From contig NZ_JARADB010000002.1 in the NCBI RefSeq assembly GCF_028765165.1, forward strand, positions 434,001 through 498,000: 64,000 bases of DNA, given 5' to 3'. This document shows, piece by piece, positions 63,029 to 64,000 of the stretch. How positions within the stretch are numbered: position 1 is the stretch's first letter; every line of letters starts with the position of its first letter. A program made the position numbers and the translations under genes. The notes beneath the pieces are model-generated. The model did not search any database. It was not told the origin of the DNA and saw nothing but the letters and a program-made list of their open reading frames with translations. Source of the stretch: Paenibacillus sp. MAHUQ-63 (GTDB taxonomy: Bacteria; Bacillota; Bacilli; Paenibacillales; NBRC-103111).

Positions 63029-64000
63029 AACCGCCGGCATGAAAGAGCCGCAGCCCGCCAAAGCGTCCTTACGGGTCTTATCCGGATACGCCAAGCCGCA
63101 CAAATGGACCTTCGCGGCCGTCCTCGTATGCGCGCTGATGGGAATCGCCGCAGACTTGTTCCAGCCGTACCTCGTCAAGATCGCGATCGATGATAACTTG
63201 ATGATCGGCAAAAACGATTACAGAGCCCTGCTGCTCATCTGTTTATTTTATGTAGGACTTTCGATAAGCTCGCTGTTTTTCAGTTATCTGCAGAACAACC
63301 TGCTTCAATTCGCCGGCCAAAGCATTGTGGCCAAAATTCGCAAGGACCTGTTCCAACACATTTTCAAACAATCGATGTCCTATTATGACAAAACGCCAAG
63401 CGGCAGCTTGATTACGCACGTTTCGAGCGACACGGAGACGCTTAACCAGTTTTTTACGCAAGTGCTGCTCAGTCTCGTGCGCGACGGCATGACCCTGATA
63501 TTCATCATCGTGCTGATGTATCATCTCGATCCGGTGTTGACGCTGTACAGTATGATCGTTATTCCGATCATTGCGCTTATCGCGATCAGCTTCCGCAGGT
63601 ACATGCGCAAGACGTACCAGCTGTCCAGAACGCAGCTGTCCCAGATGGTCGCTTTCGCCGCGGAGAATTTGTCGGGCATGCATCTCATCCAGGCCTTCCA
63701 TCAGGAGAAGGAGCAGATGAGCCGCTTCGAGGAGCGCAATCACAGCTATTTCCGGGCCAATTTGCGGGAAATTCGCACGAACGTTTTGTTCAACCGTTCC
63801 TTTGATATTTTGGGCAATTTGTCGGTCGCGTTCATTACGTGGATCGGCGGCATTGCCGTTTTCGATAAAACGATCGAATTTGGCGTTCTCTATGCGTTCA
63901 TTACGTATATTCGGCAGTTTTTCCAGCCCATCAATAATATTACGCAGCAGTGGAATACGCTCCAATCAACGACAGTTTCGATGAACCGGATTTGGAACAT
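63015..64000 (+). CDS. Heterodimeric ABC exporter, second subunit (BmrD/YheH-like), cut by window end
   Basis: At least 328 residues are visible from the ATG at 63015, preceded by GGGGGGAG. This covers the leading 30-residue extension and the TM domain (TFAAVLVCALMGIAADLFQP, YYDKTPSGSLITHVSSDTET, FITYIRQFFQPINNITQQWN). The ATPase domain lies beyond position 64000. The YYDKTPSGSL...R/SSDTE segment is typical of the consensus-site partner in BmrCD-type pairs. It overlaps the upstream subunit by 14 bp, so the two are translated together. Confidence 0.92.
   Translation, partial: MSQNKTAGMKEPQPAKASLRVLSGYAKPHKWTFAAVLVCALMGIAADLFQPYLVKIAIDDNLMIGKNDYRALLLICLFYVGLSISSLFFSYLQNNLLQFAGQSIVAKIRKDLFQHIFKQSMSYYDKTPSGSLITHVSSDTETLNQFFTQVLLSLVRDGMTLIFIIVLMYHLDPVLTLYSMIVIPIIALIAISFRRYMRKTYQLSRTQLSQMVAFAAENLSGMHLIQAFHQEKEQMSRFEERNHSYFRANLREIRTNVLFNRSFDILGNLSVAFITWIGGIAVFDKTIEFGVLYAFITYIRQFFQPINNITQQWNTLQSTTVSMNRIWN

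Overview
The window looks like chromosome of an endospore-forming, Paenibacillus-type Firmicute. Support comes from two complete GerA-type spore germination receptor operons, strong AGGAGG ribosome binding sites with many GTG and TTG starts, a CcpN/PpsR/GlpX gluconeogenesis cluster, an adeR-ald pair, and many genes for plant or animal polysaccharide breakdown. No rRNA, tRNA, phage, insertion sequence or CRISPR array was seen.

Layout. 1-2.9 kb: a cut-off AraC regulator, a phytanoyl-CoA-dioxygenase-like enzyme, and a PAS-GGDEF-EAL protein. 3.1-4.0 kb: palindrome-rich tandem repeats of about 330 bp. 4.0-9.3 kb: a DeoR regulator divergent from a sugar or cyclitol type operon (MFS, Gfo/Idh/MocA, two TIM-barrel isomerases). 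9.3-11.3 kb: small proteins and L25/Ctc. 11.3-15.4 kb: AraC divergent from a GH2 beta-galactosidase. 15.5-18.4 kb: PadR, pentapeptide protein and MFS drug exporter on the minus strand. 18.5-22.1 kb: a dehydrogenase, decayed DNA, small proteins and threonine synthase. 22.2-25.8 kb: ger operon 1 (A-B-C). 26-28.8 kb: EamA transporter and split chromate transporter. 29-31.4 kb: CcpN, PpsR-like and GlpX. 32.3-36.5 kb: ger operon 2 (B-A-C plus a small two-TM protein). 36.6-38.4 kb: an ABC exporter behind a probable attenuator. 38.6-41.9 kb: two Gfo/Idh/MocA proteins and an SDR lacking the usual Tyr and Lys. 42.2-44.6 kb: a luciferase-like monooxygenase followed by a duplicated, tandemly amplified repeat region.

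44.8-52.0 kb is a pectin or uronate module: secreted PL9 pectate lyase, sugar-binding lipoprotein, LacI regulator, GH88 unsaturated glucuronyl hydrolase and DUF2264 protein. 52.1-55.1 kb holds the PucR-type regulator and alanine dehydrogenase. 55.1-58 kb holds a 22-codon transcription unit and metNIQ. 58.2-60.8 kb has an unknown, possibly glycan-active protein and a CE7 esterase; the same TTAAACGTTT operator lies before them and before the LacI gene, so the two loci probably form one regulon. 60.9-64 kb holds a DUF2536 protein and a heterodimeric BmrCD-like ABC exporter that runs off the end.

The most novel signals are: (1) an 18-codon leader peptide with two mutually exclusive stems, one hiding the Shine-Dalgarno of the ABC exporter at 36700; (2) three genes (padR, ccpN, metN) whose best start is ATT, ATC or CTG, each exactly 8 nt after AGGAGG; (3) a near-consensus promoter driving a hairpin leader and a 22-codon hydrophobic peptide; (4) a 115/116-bp tandem array inside a segmental duplication that carries a fragment of the neighbouring gene. 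All functional calls rest on reading the sequence and on family knowledge; no searches were run.
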